A DNA stretch of 61,577 nt from Lachnospiraceae bacterium. GTDB taxonomy: Bacteria; Bacillota; Clostridia; Lachnospirales; Lachnospiraceae. The DNA is taken from contig SVFE01000007.1 in assembly GCA_015057055.1 (NCBI GenBank), positions 1-61,577 on the forward strand, read 5' to 3'. Within the stretch, counting starts at the first letter, position 1. Every line of letters begins with the position of its first letter. Of this stretch, positions 9,050 through 18,077 are shown piece after piece. Both the position numbers and the translations under genes were made by a program. A model generated the notes under the pieces. It was not told where the DNA came from and did no database searches. It saw nothing but the letters and a program-made list of their open reading frames with translations.

Positions 9050-9943
9050 TCAACCTTCCTTTTCACCATTTCCATTCAATCTATATTTCATACCCTTCCA
9101 CTCAGGTAATTTGAATTTTTCATCCCACATAGTATTTTTCATACAAGGAATTACGACTTGCTTACCTTCATTTTTATTTAAGTAAGCTGCCCACCAACTA
9201 AAACTCGAATTGGATATAATCTGATGATGACCTTCCATAAGTAGTCGGAAATCTTCGATTGCTCTATTATCGGAATCATAATCAACATATTCTATATTAA
9301 AAGGAAAATCTTTAAACTCTTCTTTTGCCCAATCCAAATCCTCAGAAAAACAGTAAAATACTGGGTTATCCACTTTCTCAGCAATCCACTCCATTGCATT
9401 CTTAAAATAATCCTTTTCTAATGCAATACCGATTTTGACGTAATCTCCACGCCTGATATGTATAGTAACCGAATTTTTCTCTCTTCTGATTTCTTCGGCC
9501 ACTTTTTTTGCCCCTTCAGAAAGCGGTATTTTAAAAGTAAACAGTCTCGTGATTTCTTTTCTGCAAGGATAAAACCAGGACTCATCTCCCCAGTTTCCCC
9601 TTAGATAGATATTTCCTTTTACTTTTTTGCAGTATTCAATGGGATCCTTTTCTTTCTTTAGCTCTTCTTCTGTAATCACTTTTGTAAACATTCCTATCGA
9701 GGAACGAAAAGCGATCTTATTAAATAAGGCACGATAAAAAATGTTTTTTTTAATCGGATAACTCAATCTTCTATCGAACGCGATGTTCATATTCATGATA
9801 TCAGGATTTCTAAAAAACCAAGCTGTATCCTGAATTGCAGTATCAATATAAAGTTTATCACCTCGAGCTTTAGCAACTGTATAACCAAACGCATAAGAAA
9901 ACAACTGATTGCCAAAGCCACCACTTAAATGTACAATAGTCAC
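9050..9943 (-). CDS. Alpha-1,2-fucosyltransferase, GT11 family
   Basis: 297 residues. GT11 signatures are complete: GGFGNQLFSYAFGY at the N-terminus, the GDP-fucose site HIRRGDYV at about residues 164-171, and ISNSSFSWWAAYL toward the C-terminus. The enzyme transfers fucose from GDP-fucose in alpha-1,2 linkage, usually to galactose, on a cytoplasmic lipid-linked glycan. Translation starts at GTG (9943), with GAGGAAG 5 bases upstream. It lies between a GT10 fucosyltransferase and a broken membrane protein gene; its TGA precedes the next start by a few bases. GT11 plus GT10 together could produce difucosylated, Lewis-like ends. Confidence 0.93.
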   Translation of the reverse strand: MTIVHLSGGFGNQLFSYAFGYTVAKARGDKLYIDTAIQDTAWFFRNPDIMNMNIAFDRRLSYPIKKNIFYRALFNKIAFRSSIGMFTKVITEEELKKEKDPIEYCKKVKGNIYLRGNWGDESWFYPCRKEITRLFTFKIPLSEGAKKVAEEIRREKNSVTIHIRRGDYVKIGIALEKDYFKNAMEWIAEKVDNPVFYCFSEDLDWAKEEFKDFPFNIEYVDYDSDNRAIEDFRLLMEGHHQIISNSSFSWWAAYLNKNEGKQVVIPCMKNTMWDEKFKLPEWKGMKYRLNGNGEKEG

Positions 9944-9960
9944 TTCTACTTCCTCGTTAT

Positions 9961-10962
9961 TTATGTGATTTTTTTTAATCCAAAAAACTTTCTTTTAGTT
10001 TTTCTCAGCCAACTTATAAATGGATGGCTTTCAAATTTTTCCCATTTTGCCAGCCTATATTCATACAACTGCCCCCACATAGTATGCTTAGAACTTCTTC
10101 TAAATGCTTCCTCCGGTTCCTGGTCAAAAATATTTTTTAAAAATACCTCCAACTGGTTACTCTCTAATAATTGATATACCTCACTGTCTCGATTAAAAAT
10201 TGGTTGTTTTGCTACTTCTAAATAGGTTTCTTCATTTTTTTCTATAGCTTTTATTCTTTCAATGACCTCTTCTATCTGTTCTTTTCCCTCACAGATTATC
10301 ATTGCCTTTTCATTAAAATCCTTCTTAATATCAGAATCTCCATAATAGATGGGTATTGTTCCTGCCGCCCAGCCATCTATTATTTTTTCCGTTATATAAC
10401 CTGAAAACTTAGTATTTTCAAATGCTAAGCTGAATCTATAATTCTCCTGAAATGCCTTTTTATCTGCTACCGGCTTTCCATCCGGAAGATTGTTTCTAAA
10501 TCGACCACCGGAATCAACTGTCTTGTATTCACTTATCCTGTCATATAACCAATTTCTTATATCTCCCACGCCACCTCCGGAAGATACCACATAACTGCAA
10601 AATTTCTCTCTGTTTAAAAAATAATCATCCGGCCTTTCTGTTTTATGAATCGCTTCTTCCAAATCCTTTGTGTTAAGCAAACATAGGGGATATCTTAAAT
10701 ATCTGTCACCGAACTGCATTCTATCAAATCCGATGGCATAGTCATACAAATTAAAATCCGGAGTAAACGCCTCTCCAATAAACAAAATTCGAGGACACTT
10801 ATATTTATAAAACTGATTACCAAAGGTTGAACAAATTACAAAATCCGGATTATCATTTGTTATTTCTACATCATAGTATTTACTCAGTATCTGATGAAAT
10901 ATATATTCTTCCGGAACAAAATCCTTCCAGAAATCCACATATCCTACTTTTACTTTCTTCAT
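9961..10962 (-). CDS. Alpha-1,3/1,4-fucosyltransferase, GT10 family
   Basis: 333 residues with the GT10 core: YRFSLAFENTKFSGYITEKI, then GWAAGTIPIYYGD at about residues 195-208, and an N-terminal Rossmann-like half. These enzymes move fucose from GDP-fucose to the 3- or 4-OH of N-acetylglucosamine or glucose. The heptad repeats that precede the C-terminus of Helicobacter enzymes are absent; instead the protein ends in a basic, aromatic tail (residues about 300-333) suited to membrane contact. The start overlaps the upstream gene by ATGA, so the pair is coupled. Low G+C and minus-strand order tie it to the ABC exporter cluster. Confidence 0.92.
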   Translation of the reverse strand: MKKVKVGYVDFWKDFVPEEYIFHQILSKYYDVEITNDNPDFVICSTFGNQFYKYKCPRILFIGEAFTPDFNLYDYAIGFDRMQFGDRYLRYPLCLLNTKDLEEAIHKTERPDDYFLNREKFCSYVVSSGGGVGDIRNWLYDRISEYKTVDSGGRFRNNLPDGKPVADKKAFQENYRFSLAFENTKFSGYITEKIIDGWAAGTIPIYYGDSDIKKDFNEKAMIICEGKEQIEEVIERIKAIEKNEETYLEVAKQPIFNRDSEVYQLLESNQLEVFLKNIFDQEPEEAFRRSSKHTMWGQLYEYRLAKWEKFESHPFISWLRKTKRKFFGLKKIT

Positions 10963-11918
10963 TTATTGTTTTCCTCTTCTATGATGGTACCTTCTTTACC
11001 ATACCTTCCCAGGGAAAAAATATGAGCAAACTCATACCCTTTTGACAGAACCATGGCACCAACGGTTCCAGATGTTCTTCCCGCTATTAACCCATTACAT
11101 TTTGATAACAAATATATACTTTTTAGATTATCCAATCCGATCTGATAAGGCTCTCTCTTTGTAAATTCTTCATCCAAATTTAAATAGGTTGATACTGATT
11201 TTAATCTCGGCTGGTCAATATATAGCAAATCATCGCCAAACTCATTTTTTAATGCATCCAAATTATTTTGATCCTCTGTTGCAACATATACCTTGTCACA
11301 AGCATAATCTTTTTTATATTTATTTACTTTTTCAATTATCATCTCCATTGTCGGCTGCACAGGATGATAATAAGGTTTCAACATAGTATAATCCGTTCCT
11401 CTCGCCAAAACACCTAACGTTCTACAATTCTTCGGAAATAGTCGTTTTTTTTCATCTTCTAAAATCTGTTTTACTTCTTCTTTAAAAGGCATATACTTTT
11501 CTGCCAGTTTTGCATAATAACTCACTAATTCTTTATTATATAAAAAATCTAATGAATCATTGGGACAATAGGGCGGAACATTACTCCATATATATCTGAT
11601 GTTTTTTTCTTTTAATGCTTGGTTGACTGAAACTCCACATGGTTGATAAAAATACATTTCATATGAATTAACTATTCCGTGCTCTTCTTCTTTTTGAAAA
11701 ACATTCCTATAGTTCTGCATATCCACGACAGGTATCAATTTATTTTGCAATGCATAATCTATCCATCCCAATTGATTAATATATAATGCAAAGAAACCAA
11801 GAGAAGGATTAATGCCCGGTATTCCAATCATAAGATATTTGCTGTGAAGAAGATTTTCTTTTTTTATCTTGTTTTCTATTTTTTTTAAATACCTAGAGTA
11901 CTCTTTTTTGATTACCAT
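10959..11918 (-). CDS. RGTDY-motif transferase, fucosyltransferase-like
   Basis: 319 residues. The central ARGTDYTM (about residues 170-178) resembles the arginine motif that binds the GDP-sugar phosphate in GT11, GT23 and O-fucosyltransferase families, and the C-terminal GLIAGRTSGTVGAMVL resembles the second nucleotide-sugar loop of that group. I read it as a GT-B fold fucosyl- or related glycosyltransferase, but cannot place it in a CAZy family by eye. It is coupled to the GT10 gene (ATGA overlap) and lies 11 bases after the ABC exporter gene; AAGGAT precedes its ATG. Confidence 0.65.
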   Translation of the reverse strand: MVIKKEYSRYLKKIENKIKKENLLHSKYLMIGIPGINPSLGFFALYINQLGWIDYALQNKLIPVVDMQNYRNVFQKEEEHGIVNSYEMYFYQPCGVSVNQALKEKNIRYIWSNVPPYCPNDSLDFLYNKELVSYYAKLAEKYMPFKEEVKQILEDEKKRLFPKNCRTLGVLARGTDYTMLKPYYHPVQPTMEMIIEKVNKYKKDYACDKVYVATEDQNNLDALKNEFGDDLLYIDQPRLKSVSTYLNLDEEFTKREPYQIGLDNLKSIYLLSKCNGLIAGRTSGTVGAMVLSKGYEFAHIFSLGRYGKEGTIIEEENNK

Positions 11919-11929
11919 CCTTTTTATCC

Positions 11930-13717
11930 TTATCTTTCTTGACTTACGCTTCCTTTTTCAACTTTATACACTATATCACATTTTTCTATCGTAGAAAGTC
12001 TATGCGCAATCATTATTATAGTTTTTGTACCTTGTAATCCCTCAATTGCATTCATAACTTCCTTTTCTGTTTTTGTATCTAAGGCTGATGTAGCCTCATC
12101 AAATACTAGAATTTCCGGATTATGATATAAAGCTCTCGCAATTCCTATTCTTTGTCTCTGTCCACCAGAAATACGAGTACCTCTTTCCCCTATTTTTGTT
12201 TCTATACCATTTTCCAATCCTTGAACAAATTCCAGTAACTGAGCCTCTTTTAAAGCGCTCATAATCTTTTCTATCTTAATATCTTTTTCCGGTACACCAA
12301 GTGCAATATTATTCTTGATACTATCATCAATTAAATATATACTCTGAGGTATATAACCTATTTGTCTTCTCCATCCCGGAAGATTAGTTTGAATGTCTAC
12401 ACCATCAACAAGCACTTTACCCTCCGTTGGTATTAATAGTCCTAAAATTATATCTGCTGTTGTGGTCTTTCCTTCTCCTGAAGGACCTATTAAAGCTATA
12501 GATTTTCCTTTTGGAACTACCATACTAATTTTATCTAAAATTTTTCTTTCCGTCTTGTCATATTTAAATGTCAAATTACTTAGTGAAACTTCTTCATTAA
12601 ACTTCATTTTTTCATACGAGCCATCTAATAATAATTCTACAGTATTCAACTCATCCGCTTCTTTTACATCATCATATATCACATCAATAGCCGCTTTATG
12701 ATACATAATTGTGTTAAAATAAGTATATAAAGAATTTACTGAGGGAATCAATTTTGTCGATGCTGCGACAAAAACGGTAAGTTGCGGGACTATTTCTAAA
12801 TAATTTGGATTAAAAGCAATATTAAAGCCAAAATATAACATAATACCTACTATGCAAACTGTCTCAATTAAATATTTCGGAATCATACCTGAAAGATTGT
12901 ATTTTCTACCTGTTTCCGCATGATCCATATATGTCTCTATATATTGGTCAATAAAAAACTTTTCATTACCAAGTATCTTAATTTCCTTAATACCCTCAAA
13001 ACTTTGCTGTATATATTTCAAAATAGAACTAGATAACTGTTGATTTCGTCTTCCGTAATATCTTGTCTTTTTTTGAATAAAAAATAAAATGATACTTGCG
13101 CTTATTCCAAGAAAAGCAGCAACTACTAATGTCATTACTACGTTTGTTACAAATAAGGTAAGAATCAGTGATAAAGCCGTTAATCCATTTGAAATAATAT
13201 TTAAGACATTCAGAATTATTTCATAAATCTGACCTGTGTCCTGATTCACTGCACGAATAAGTTCAGATGAATTTTTATTTAAAAAAAACTTATATGGCTG
13301 TTTCAAATAAGCTGTCATTAATTTTCGAGCCATATTACTTTTTACATTTGCTGAAAATTTATATAATGTATTATGCATGCAAATTAGATAAATTGTTTTA
13401 AAAATATAAATAAAAACTGTAATTCCTATTAAAATTAGTAAAATACTTTCTCTATCATTTTTTCCGGTATAATCAATAACAATTTTGCACCACATATTTT
13501 CTTGGTAATTATCATCGATGGCTAAATTTACAATCGGTAAAAGAATTGCAACGCCCAACAATTCTGCTATTGAACCGCCAATAATCATAATTAAAATAAA
13601 AATTAACTTTATTTTTTCTTTCTTTTCCAATAAGTACGATAATTTTTTAATCAAATTAGACATATTTTTCTCAATTCTTTCTTTATTACTCTTACATTTA
13701 GCAGATAAATAACCCAT
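11930..13717 (-). CDS. ABC exporter, lipid-linked glycan flippase type
   Basis: 595 residues: six membrane helices (about residues 35-320) fused to an ATPase. Walker A is GPSGEGKTTT, the signature is RISGGQRQRIGIARAL, Walker B is EILVFDEATSALD and the switch His lies in IIMIAHRLSTI, so it should be active as a homodimer. PglK/MsbA-type exporters in glycan clusters flip lipid-linked oligosaccharides. First gene of the AT-rich cluster that codes for the fucosyltransferases. The start is uncertain: ATG 13717 has AAAGAGAT just upstream, but ATG 13663 (MSNLIKKLSYLL) gives a more normal N-terminus. A possible promoter (TTGCGA, TAAAAT, 18 apart, 13730-13759) would leave little leader for the first start. 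Confidence 0.92.
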   Translation of the reverse strand: MGYLSAKCKSNKERIEKNMSNLIKKLSYLLEKKEKIKLIFILIMIIGGSIAELLGVAILLPIVNLAIDDNYQENMWCKIVIDYTGKNDRESILLILIGITVFIYIFKTIYLICMHNTLYKFSANVKSNMARKLMTAYLKQPYKFFLNKNSSELIRAVNQDTGQIYEIILNVLNIISNGLTALSLILTLFVTNVVMTLVVAAFLGISASIILFFIQKKTRYYGRRNQQLSSSILKYIQQSFEGIKEIKILGNEKFFIDQYIETYMDHAETGRKYNLSGMIPKYLIETVCIVGIMLYFGFNIAFNPNYLEIVPQLTVFVAASTKLIPSVNSLYTYFNTIMYHKAAIDVIYDDVKEADELNTVELLLDGSYEKMKFNEEVSLSNLTFKYDKTERKILDKISMVVPKGKSIALIGPSGEGKTTTADIILGLLIPTEGKVLVDGVDIQTNLPGWRRQIGYIPQSIYLIDDSIKNNIALGVPEKDIKIEKIMSALKEAQLLEFVQGLENGIETKIGERGTRISGGQRQRIGIARALYHNPEILVFDEATSALDTKTEKEVMNAIEGLQGTKTIIMIAHRLSTIEKCDIVYKVEKGSVSQER

Positions 13718-13923
13718 TATCTCTTTGCTATTTTATCACATATTCTTTTATCTTCGCAACTTACTGTCTTGAATAAGATGACATTATATAAAACTCTATC
13801 CTCTATTTTATTTATATTTCTATATCATAATATCTAACCACGAGATTTTTTTGGTGAAAAGAGTCCTATTTCCATGCTTATTAAGTAATGCGTAAATAGA
13901 AATTTATGATTATTTTACGCTTC

Positions 13924-13960
13924 AAAAAAGGGCGTCGCCACTTCCGCAACAACGCCCTTT
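13924..13960 (-). terminator. Intrinsic terminator of the aldolase gene
   Basis: On the minus strand AAAGGGCGT pairs with ACGCCCTTT around a 16-base loop and is followed by a run of T. It lies about 20 bases after the aldolase stop codon. Confidence 0.85.
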
Positions 13961-13980
13961 CATCATTCAAAAATTTAACC

Positions 13981-14847
13981 TTACGCTTTTCCTACAGAAC
14001 CGAAAAGTTCCATTTTCTCTTTAACAGTAGCTTTGATAGCTTCTGCACCGGGAGCAAGGAGCTTACGAGGGTCAAATCCTTTACCCTGCTGATCCTTACC
14101 AGCTTCGATGTATTCACGTGTAGCTGCTGCGAAAGACAACTGGCATTCTGTATTTACGTTGATCTTGGAAACACCAAGGTCGATAGCTTTTTTGATCATA
14201 TCAGCGGGGATACCTGTACCACCGTGAAGAACCAAAGGCATATCTCCTGTCAATTTCTGGATTGCATCAAGTGTTTCGAAAGAAAGACCTGCCCAGTTTT
14301 CAGGATATTTTCCGTGGATGTTACCGATACCTGCTGCAAGGAAGTCGATACCAAGGTCAGCGATCATCTTGCACTGTTCGGGATCTGCACATTCACCCAT
14401 ACCTACAACACCGTCTTCTTCACCACCGATAGAACCAACTTCAGCTTCGATAGAGATTCCTCTCTTGTGAGCTTCTGCAACGAGTTCTTTGGTCTTTTCT
14501 ACGTTCTCTTCGATAGGGAAGTGAGAACCGTCGAACATGATGGAAGAGAAACCTGCATCCATACATTTGTAGCAGTGTTCGTATGAACCGTGATCCAAGT
14601 GAAGAGCTACGGGAACTGTGATGTTGAGTTCTTCGATCATACCCTTAACCATACCTACAACAGTCTTGTAACCTGTCATGTATTTTCCTGCACCTTCAGA
14701 TACACCGAGGATAACCGGTGAATTCAATTCCTGTGCTGTTAATAAGATAGATTTTGTCCACTCAAGGTTGTTGATGTTGAACTGACCAACTGCATAGTGG
14801 CCTGCTTTTGCTTTTTTGAGCATTTCTGCTGCTGATACTAAAGCCAT
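13981..14847 (-). CDS. fba: Class II fructose-bisphosphate aldolase
   Basis: 288 residues. It cleaves fructose 1,6-bisphosphate to dihydroxyacetone phosphate and glyceraldehyde 3-phosphate in glycolysis, and uses a zinc ion. The zinc and substrate motifs are HLDHGSYEHC (about residues 83-92), EAEVGSIGG, GNIHGKYP and LHGGTGIP. Codon use is strongly biased and the ribosome site is a full GGAGGT, both as expected for a very highly expressed gene. It has its own promoter and terminator, so it is likely transcribed alone although it follows the SDR gene on the same strand. Confidence 0.97.
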   Translation of the reverse strand: MALVSAAEMLKKAKAGHYAVGQFNINNLEWTKSILLTAQELNSPVILGVSEGAGKYMTGYKTVVGMVKGMIEELNITVPVALHLDHGSYEHCYKCMDAGFSSIMFDGSHFPIEENVEKTKELVAEAHKRGISIEAEVGSIGGEEDGVVGMGECADPEQCKMIADLGIDFLAAGIGNIHGKYPENWAGLSFETLDAIQKLTGDMPLVLHGGTGIPADMIKKAIDLGVSKINVNTECQLSFAAATREYIEAGKDQQGKGFDPRKLLAPGAEAIKATVKEKMELFGSVGKA

Positions 14848-14961
14848 TTTAATTACCTCCGTTTAAATATAATTTGAAATCATATAACTCATGAACTTAC
14901 ATGATTTCTTTTTTATAACAAGGGATTTTTCTGATGAAAATTCCTCATTGCCATCGTTACA

Positions 14962-14989
14962 ATGATACCATATTTGTCTTAAAAATCAA
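14962..14989 (-). promoter_or_regulatory. Probable aldolase promoter
   Basis: On the minus strand TTGATT (14984-14989) and TATCAT (14962-14967) are 16 bases apart, about 115 bases before the aldolase ATG. The long leader between them contains no obvious riboswitch. A small CGAAAAA/TTTTTCG hairpin at 15001-15017 may end the upstream SDR transcript. Confidence 0.5.
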
Positions 14990-15027
14990 ATATAGAAATG
15001 CGAAAAACTATTTTTCGATATTCCTAC

Positions 15028-15867
15028 CTACCAAATCGTCCTGCCGCCATCCAGAACCACCGTTGCCCCGGTCATATAAGAGCTTGCTTCCGACAACATA
15101 TAAAGCACTGTACAGACATATTCATCCGGATTGGACATTCTTCCCATAGGAATCAGATTAGATAATTTCTTTACAAACTCCTCATCCTGTCCGTTCAATA
15201 AACTTGCGGGGCACAATGTATTTACACGAACGCCTTTCTGCGCCCAATACACTGCCAAATATTTCGTCAATCCCATGATTCCGTGCTTTACCACAGAATA
15301 AGAAACCGGTTTAATTATCTGTTCTTCTTCCGGAATACCTTCCTTCCGATATACCCTCTGATCCGGAGAAATAATTCCGTAATCGGAGGAAATATTGATG
15401 ATTACCCCCTTATTTTGCTCCTCCATTACCTTCCCGAAAACCTGGGCACAAAGCATTGCTCCGGTAAGACCCACGGCAATATCCGCATTCCAAATATCCA
15501 CCGGAAATTCCGGAAACTGCGTTGCATTTAAGTTTTTTGAACCACCTTCCACCTTGGGATTATTAGCCGCATTATTGATTAACGCATCAATATGACCATA
15601 CTTTTCCAAAAGAACATCGCGGATTTTCATCAGTTCTTCCTTCTTTGTAATATCCGTCACAAAGGTTTCTACCGGATGGTCACCGTATGTTTCCTGCAAT
15701 GCATTTTTCACTCTTTCCATTCCGGCAGGCACAATGTCCAAAAGCACGGGAATTCCCTCGCCTTCCATAACCGCTTCCGCATGTTTCATGCCAATCAGCC
15801 CGCCTCCGCCGGTAATAATACACACTTTTCCTTTTAAACTAAATCGTTCCATGTATTCGCTTTTCAT
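15028..15867 (-). CDS. SDR family oxidoreductase, PtmA-like
   Basis: 279 residues with a classical short-chain dehydrogenase pattern: TGGGGLIG nucleotide loop, NNAANNP, a Ser in INISSDYG, and YSVVKHG with the catalytic Tyr and Lys, ending in TGATVVLDGGRTIW. SDRs of this kind occur beside acylneuraminate cytidylyltransferases in nonulosonic acid loci (PtmA next to PtmB in Campylobacter). It overlaps the Gfo/Idh gene by four bases (ATGA), so it is the last member of a three-gene coupled set. Its substrate is not shown by sequence; a sugar or sugar-acid alcohol is likely. Confidence 0.88.
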   Translation of the reverse strand: MKSEYMERFSLKGKVCIITGGGGLIGMKHAEAVMEGEGIPVLLDIVPAGMERVKNALQETYGDHPVETFVTDITKKEELMKIRDVLLEKYGHIDALINNAANNPKVEGGSKNLNATQFPEFPVDIWNADIAVGLTGAMLCAQVFGKVMEEQNKGVIINISSDYGIISPDQRVYRKEGIPEEEQIIKPVSYSVVKHGIMGLTKYLAVYWAQKGVRVNTLCPASLLNGQDEEFVKKLSNLIPMGRMSNPDEYVCTVLYMLSEASSYMTGATVVLDGGRTIW

Positions 15868-16898
15868 AATGTTATTACCTTTCTCTCCTTAGCGGCCTGT
15901 TTTCCTGCCAAGGCAATCTTCAATCCCTTCACACCCTCTTCCAAGGGTATTTCCGTTTCTGTGCCTCCCTTAACAGACTTAACAAAGCTTTCCAATTCCT
16001 TAATAAACATATCATTTCTTGCAAAATCCGGATAGGTTTCCACAACCGGTGCATCATCGCCAAGAATCAGAACTACTTCCGCTTTATTGAAATCTAATTC
16101 GATTCTTCCCTTTTCGCCTACTACCACAAAACGATGTACCGGTGGATATTGCAAGAAATCCGTGCGGGAAGTAACCGTTACCGAAGCTCCCTTATACTCT
16201 GTCTGATAGGACAGAACCGCATGGTCTTCCACATCGATTTTTAAACTACTGTGGGTTCCGCATATTCCAAACACTTCTTTTGGCATACCAAAAATCCATT
16301 GCAAAAGGTCAATATCATGAATCTGCAGATTTAGGACCGGTCCGCCACCCATATCTTTTCTTGCCATGTAAGTGGTACTGTAGTCTTCGTAGGTATGCAT
16401 GGTCACTAACCGTTCACAAAAAGCCGCATCCACAGAAATGAGCTTTCCAAGAACATCCTCATTCAAATAGTGTCGCAACCTTTCCACGCAAACATGATAC
16501 CGATTCTGGTATCCCATGAAAACCTTGCACCCGTTTTTCTTTGTAAGGGAAAGTAATTCTTCCACGCCTTCCAAAGAATCCGAAACCGGTTTTTCCAAGA
16601 AAATATGACAACCAGCCTTTGCTGCTGCCAAAGCACATTCCATATGTTTTGCCGTGATGTTCGTCACAAAGACAATATCCGGCTTTTGCGACAAGGCTTC
16701 ATCCAAATCTCCATAGCACTGAATGGAAAACTCTTCTTCCAGTTGCACTCCGTCCCGAATCTGCATCGTATCAGAAAAGGTATGTTGCAGCCTCCGAACG
16801 CGATACGCCAATAACTCTACCGTATCTCCATACAATCTTCTTATATTTCGAACATGCCTTTGCCCGATACTTCCAAGACCAATCATCAATATTTTCAA
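15864..16898 (-). CDS. Gfo/Idh/MocA family sugar oxidoreductase
   Basis: 344 residues. The N-terminal NAD-binding domain shows IGLGSIGQRHVRNI, and the family Lys lies in FLEKPVSDS, followed by the GGGPVLNLQIHDIDLLQW block of the C-terminal domain. Such enzymes oxidise, reduce or epimerise sugar rings. Translation starts with TTG at 16898, supported by GAGG 8 bases upstream, three bases after the stop of the cytidylyltransferase gene. Context suggests a step in making or modifying an activated surface sugar. Confidence 0.88.
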   Translation of the reverse strand: MKILMIGLGSIGQRHVRNIRRLYGDTVELLAYRVRRLQHTFSDTMQIRDGVQLEEEFSIQCYGDLDEALSQKPDIVFVTNITAKHMECALAAAKAGCHIFLEKPVSDSLEGVEELLSLTKKNGCKVFMGYQNRYHVCVERLRHYLNEDVLGKLISVDAAFCERLVTMHTYEDYSTTYMARKDMGGGPVLNLQIHDIDLLQWIFGMPKEVFGICGTHSSLKIDVEDHAVLSYQTEYKGASVTVTSRTDFLQYPPVHRFVVVGEKGRIELDFNKAEVVLILGDDAPVVETYPDFARNDMFIKELESFVKSVKGGTETEIPLEEGVKGLKIALAGKQAAKERKVITL

Positions 16899-16901
16899 TC
16901 T

Positions 16902-17690
16902 TTATACCTCATCCGGTTTATATTCTTCGTAATTTGCTTTTAAGTATTCATAAATAGAAGAGCCTTTTCTCTCCTGATAATATTCCAAATACTCCAAATC
17001 TTTAAGCGCATCTATATCAATACCTCCCGGCACGATATAACCAATCATCTTATCTCCGTGAAGCAAACCACTTTTTACAATAAATTCCGTACGCAAGACA
17101 TCGACATAACCGTCCGGAATATATACATCCGGAAATGCCTGCCTGGGATTGTTTGCTTCGTCCAATGTCAATCCCTTGGGAATACAGCTAAAATATCCCT
17201 CTTCCGACCGATGAAACCATTTATACGGTGTATTGGACGCCAGATGTCCGGAACGCAAGCTGGTCGCCGTAGCATCCCCCTTCATTTGTGCAATGGCTTC
17301 TTCCATTACCTCTTTTTCTCTGAGCGGATAAGTCGGTCTCACATGAACAAAATACTCCGGTACACCGCCCTCATTTTCATAGAGCCAATTTATCACATGT
17401 TCCATAAATTCAATATCTGTCGATGTATCTGTGGATATTTCCGCAGGACGCAGGAACGGAGTTTCCGCTCCATAACTCCGGGCAATCTTTGCATATTCTT
17501 CCGAGTCTGTGGAAACAATAATTCTCTCGATAGTTTCACACCGTTTCGCAGCCGCAATGGAATACGCAATCATCGGGTATCCGTTCAGACAACGGATATT
17601 TTTATTTTTCACGCCCTTCGAGCCGCTTCTGGCGGGGATAATCGCCACCACCTGGCCCTTATTTATGTGGTTTAAAATGTCCTGGTTCAT
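16902..17690 (-). CDS. Acylneuraminate cytidylyltransferase-like (CMP-nonulosonate synthetase)
   Basis: 262 residues. IIPARSGSKGVKNKN (about residues 17-31) is the CTP-binding signature of CMP-sialate and CMP-legionaminate synthetases; STDSEEYAKIA and RPTYPLR follow as expected. It would activate a 9-carbon acidic sugar, or a relative, with CTP. The downstream SDR and Gfo/Idh genes form a tight coupled set with it, like ptmB/ptmA clusters. No NeuB-like synthase is visible here, so the acid must come from elsewhere or the cluster has another product. It starts 54 bases after the Crh-like gene with no clear terminator between, so the hprK operon may read through. GGAGG precedes the ATG. Confidence 0.85.
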   Translation of the reverse strand: MNQDILNHINKGQVVAIIPARSGSKGVKNKNIRCLNGYPMIAYSIAAAKRCETIERIIVSTDSEEYAKIARSYGAETPFLRPAEISTDTSTDIEFMEHVINWLYENEGGVPEYFVHVRPTYPLREKEVMEEAIAQMKGDATATSLRSGHLASNTPYKWFHRSEEGYFSCIPKGLTLDEANNPRQAFPDVYIPDGYVDVLRTEFIVKSGLLHGDKMIGYIVPGGIDIDALKDLEYLEYYQERKGSSIYEYLKANYEEYKPDEV

Positions 17691-17744
17691 TTCTGCCTCC
17701 GCAATCCTTACCGTTATTTTCTTCGATTGGTATCCGTCAACTTC

Positions 17745-18002
17745 CTATTTTCCGGTGGTGAGATACTCCTCCAGTTCGCTGATAGCGGTATCCTCATCTT
17801 CGCCGTCCGCTACGATGGTAATCTCTTTTCCTTTATTGACGCCCATATTCATCATGCCCATGATGCTTTTGGCATTCACCTTTTTTCCTTCCGCCTGAAG
17901 ATATACGGAACTGGAAAATTTGCAGGCACGCTGAACCAATACGGCGATTACGCCTGCGTCAAGCCCGTCTGTCAATCCAATGGTAACTGTTTTTTCTTTC
18001 AT
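17745..18002 (-). CDS. crh: Crh-like HPr paralogue with Asp at position 15
   Basis: 85 residues, full-length HPr fold. The regulatory serine is intact: GKKVNAKSIMGMM with Ser46, almost identical to Bacillus Crh. At the PTS phosphorylation site, however, HPr has GIHARPA and Crh has GLQARPA, while this protein has GLDAGVI: His15 is Asp, Arg17 is Gly and Pro18 is Val. It therefore cannot take phosphate from enzyme I at His15, and should act only through Ser46 phosphorylation by HPrK, presumably as a CcpA co-regulator. The gene closes the hprK-glucokinase-murB-rapZ-whiA operon, the place where crh sits near whiA in Bacillus. AAGGGAAG precedes the ATG. Confidence 0.85.
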   Translation of the reverse strand: MKEKTVTIGLTDGLDAGVIAVLVQRACKFSSSVYLQAEGKKVNAKSIMGMMNMGVNKGKEITIVADGEDEDTAISELEEYLTTGK

Positions 18003-18077
18003 CCTACTTCCCTTTCTTACAAATGATTTCTGCTACCCGTAACATCTTCAAGTTCTTTGTGTACCCCAAAATACCTT

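Noticed and set aside
13906-14586. 226-codon plus-strand frame opposite the aldolase gene
   Set aside because: Shadow of the codon-biased aldolase gene; Cys/Phe-rich nonsense composition.
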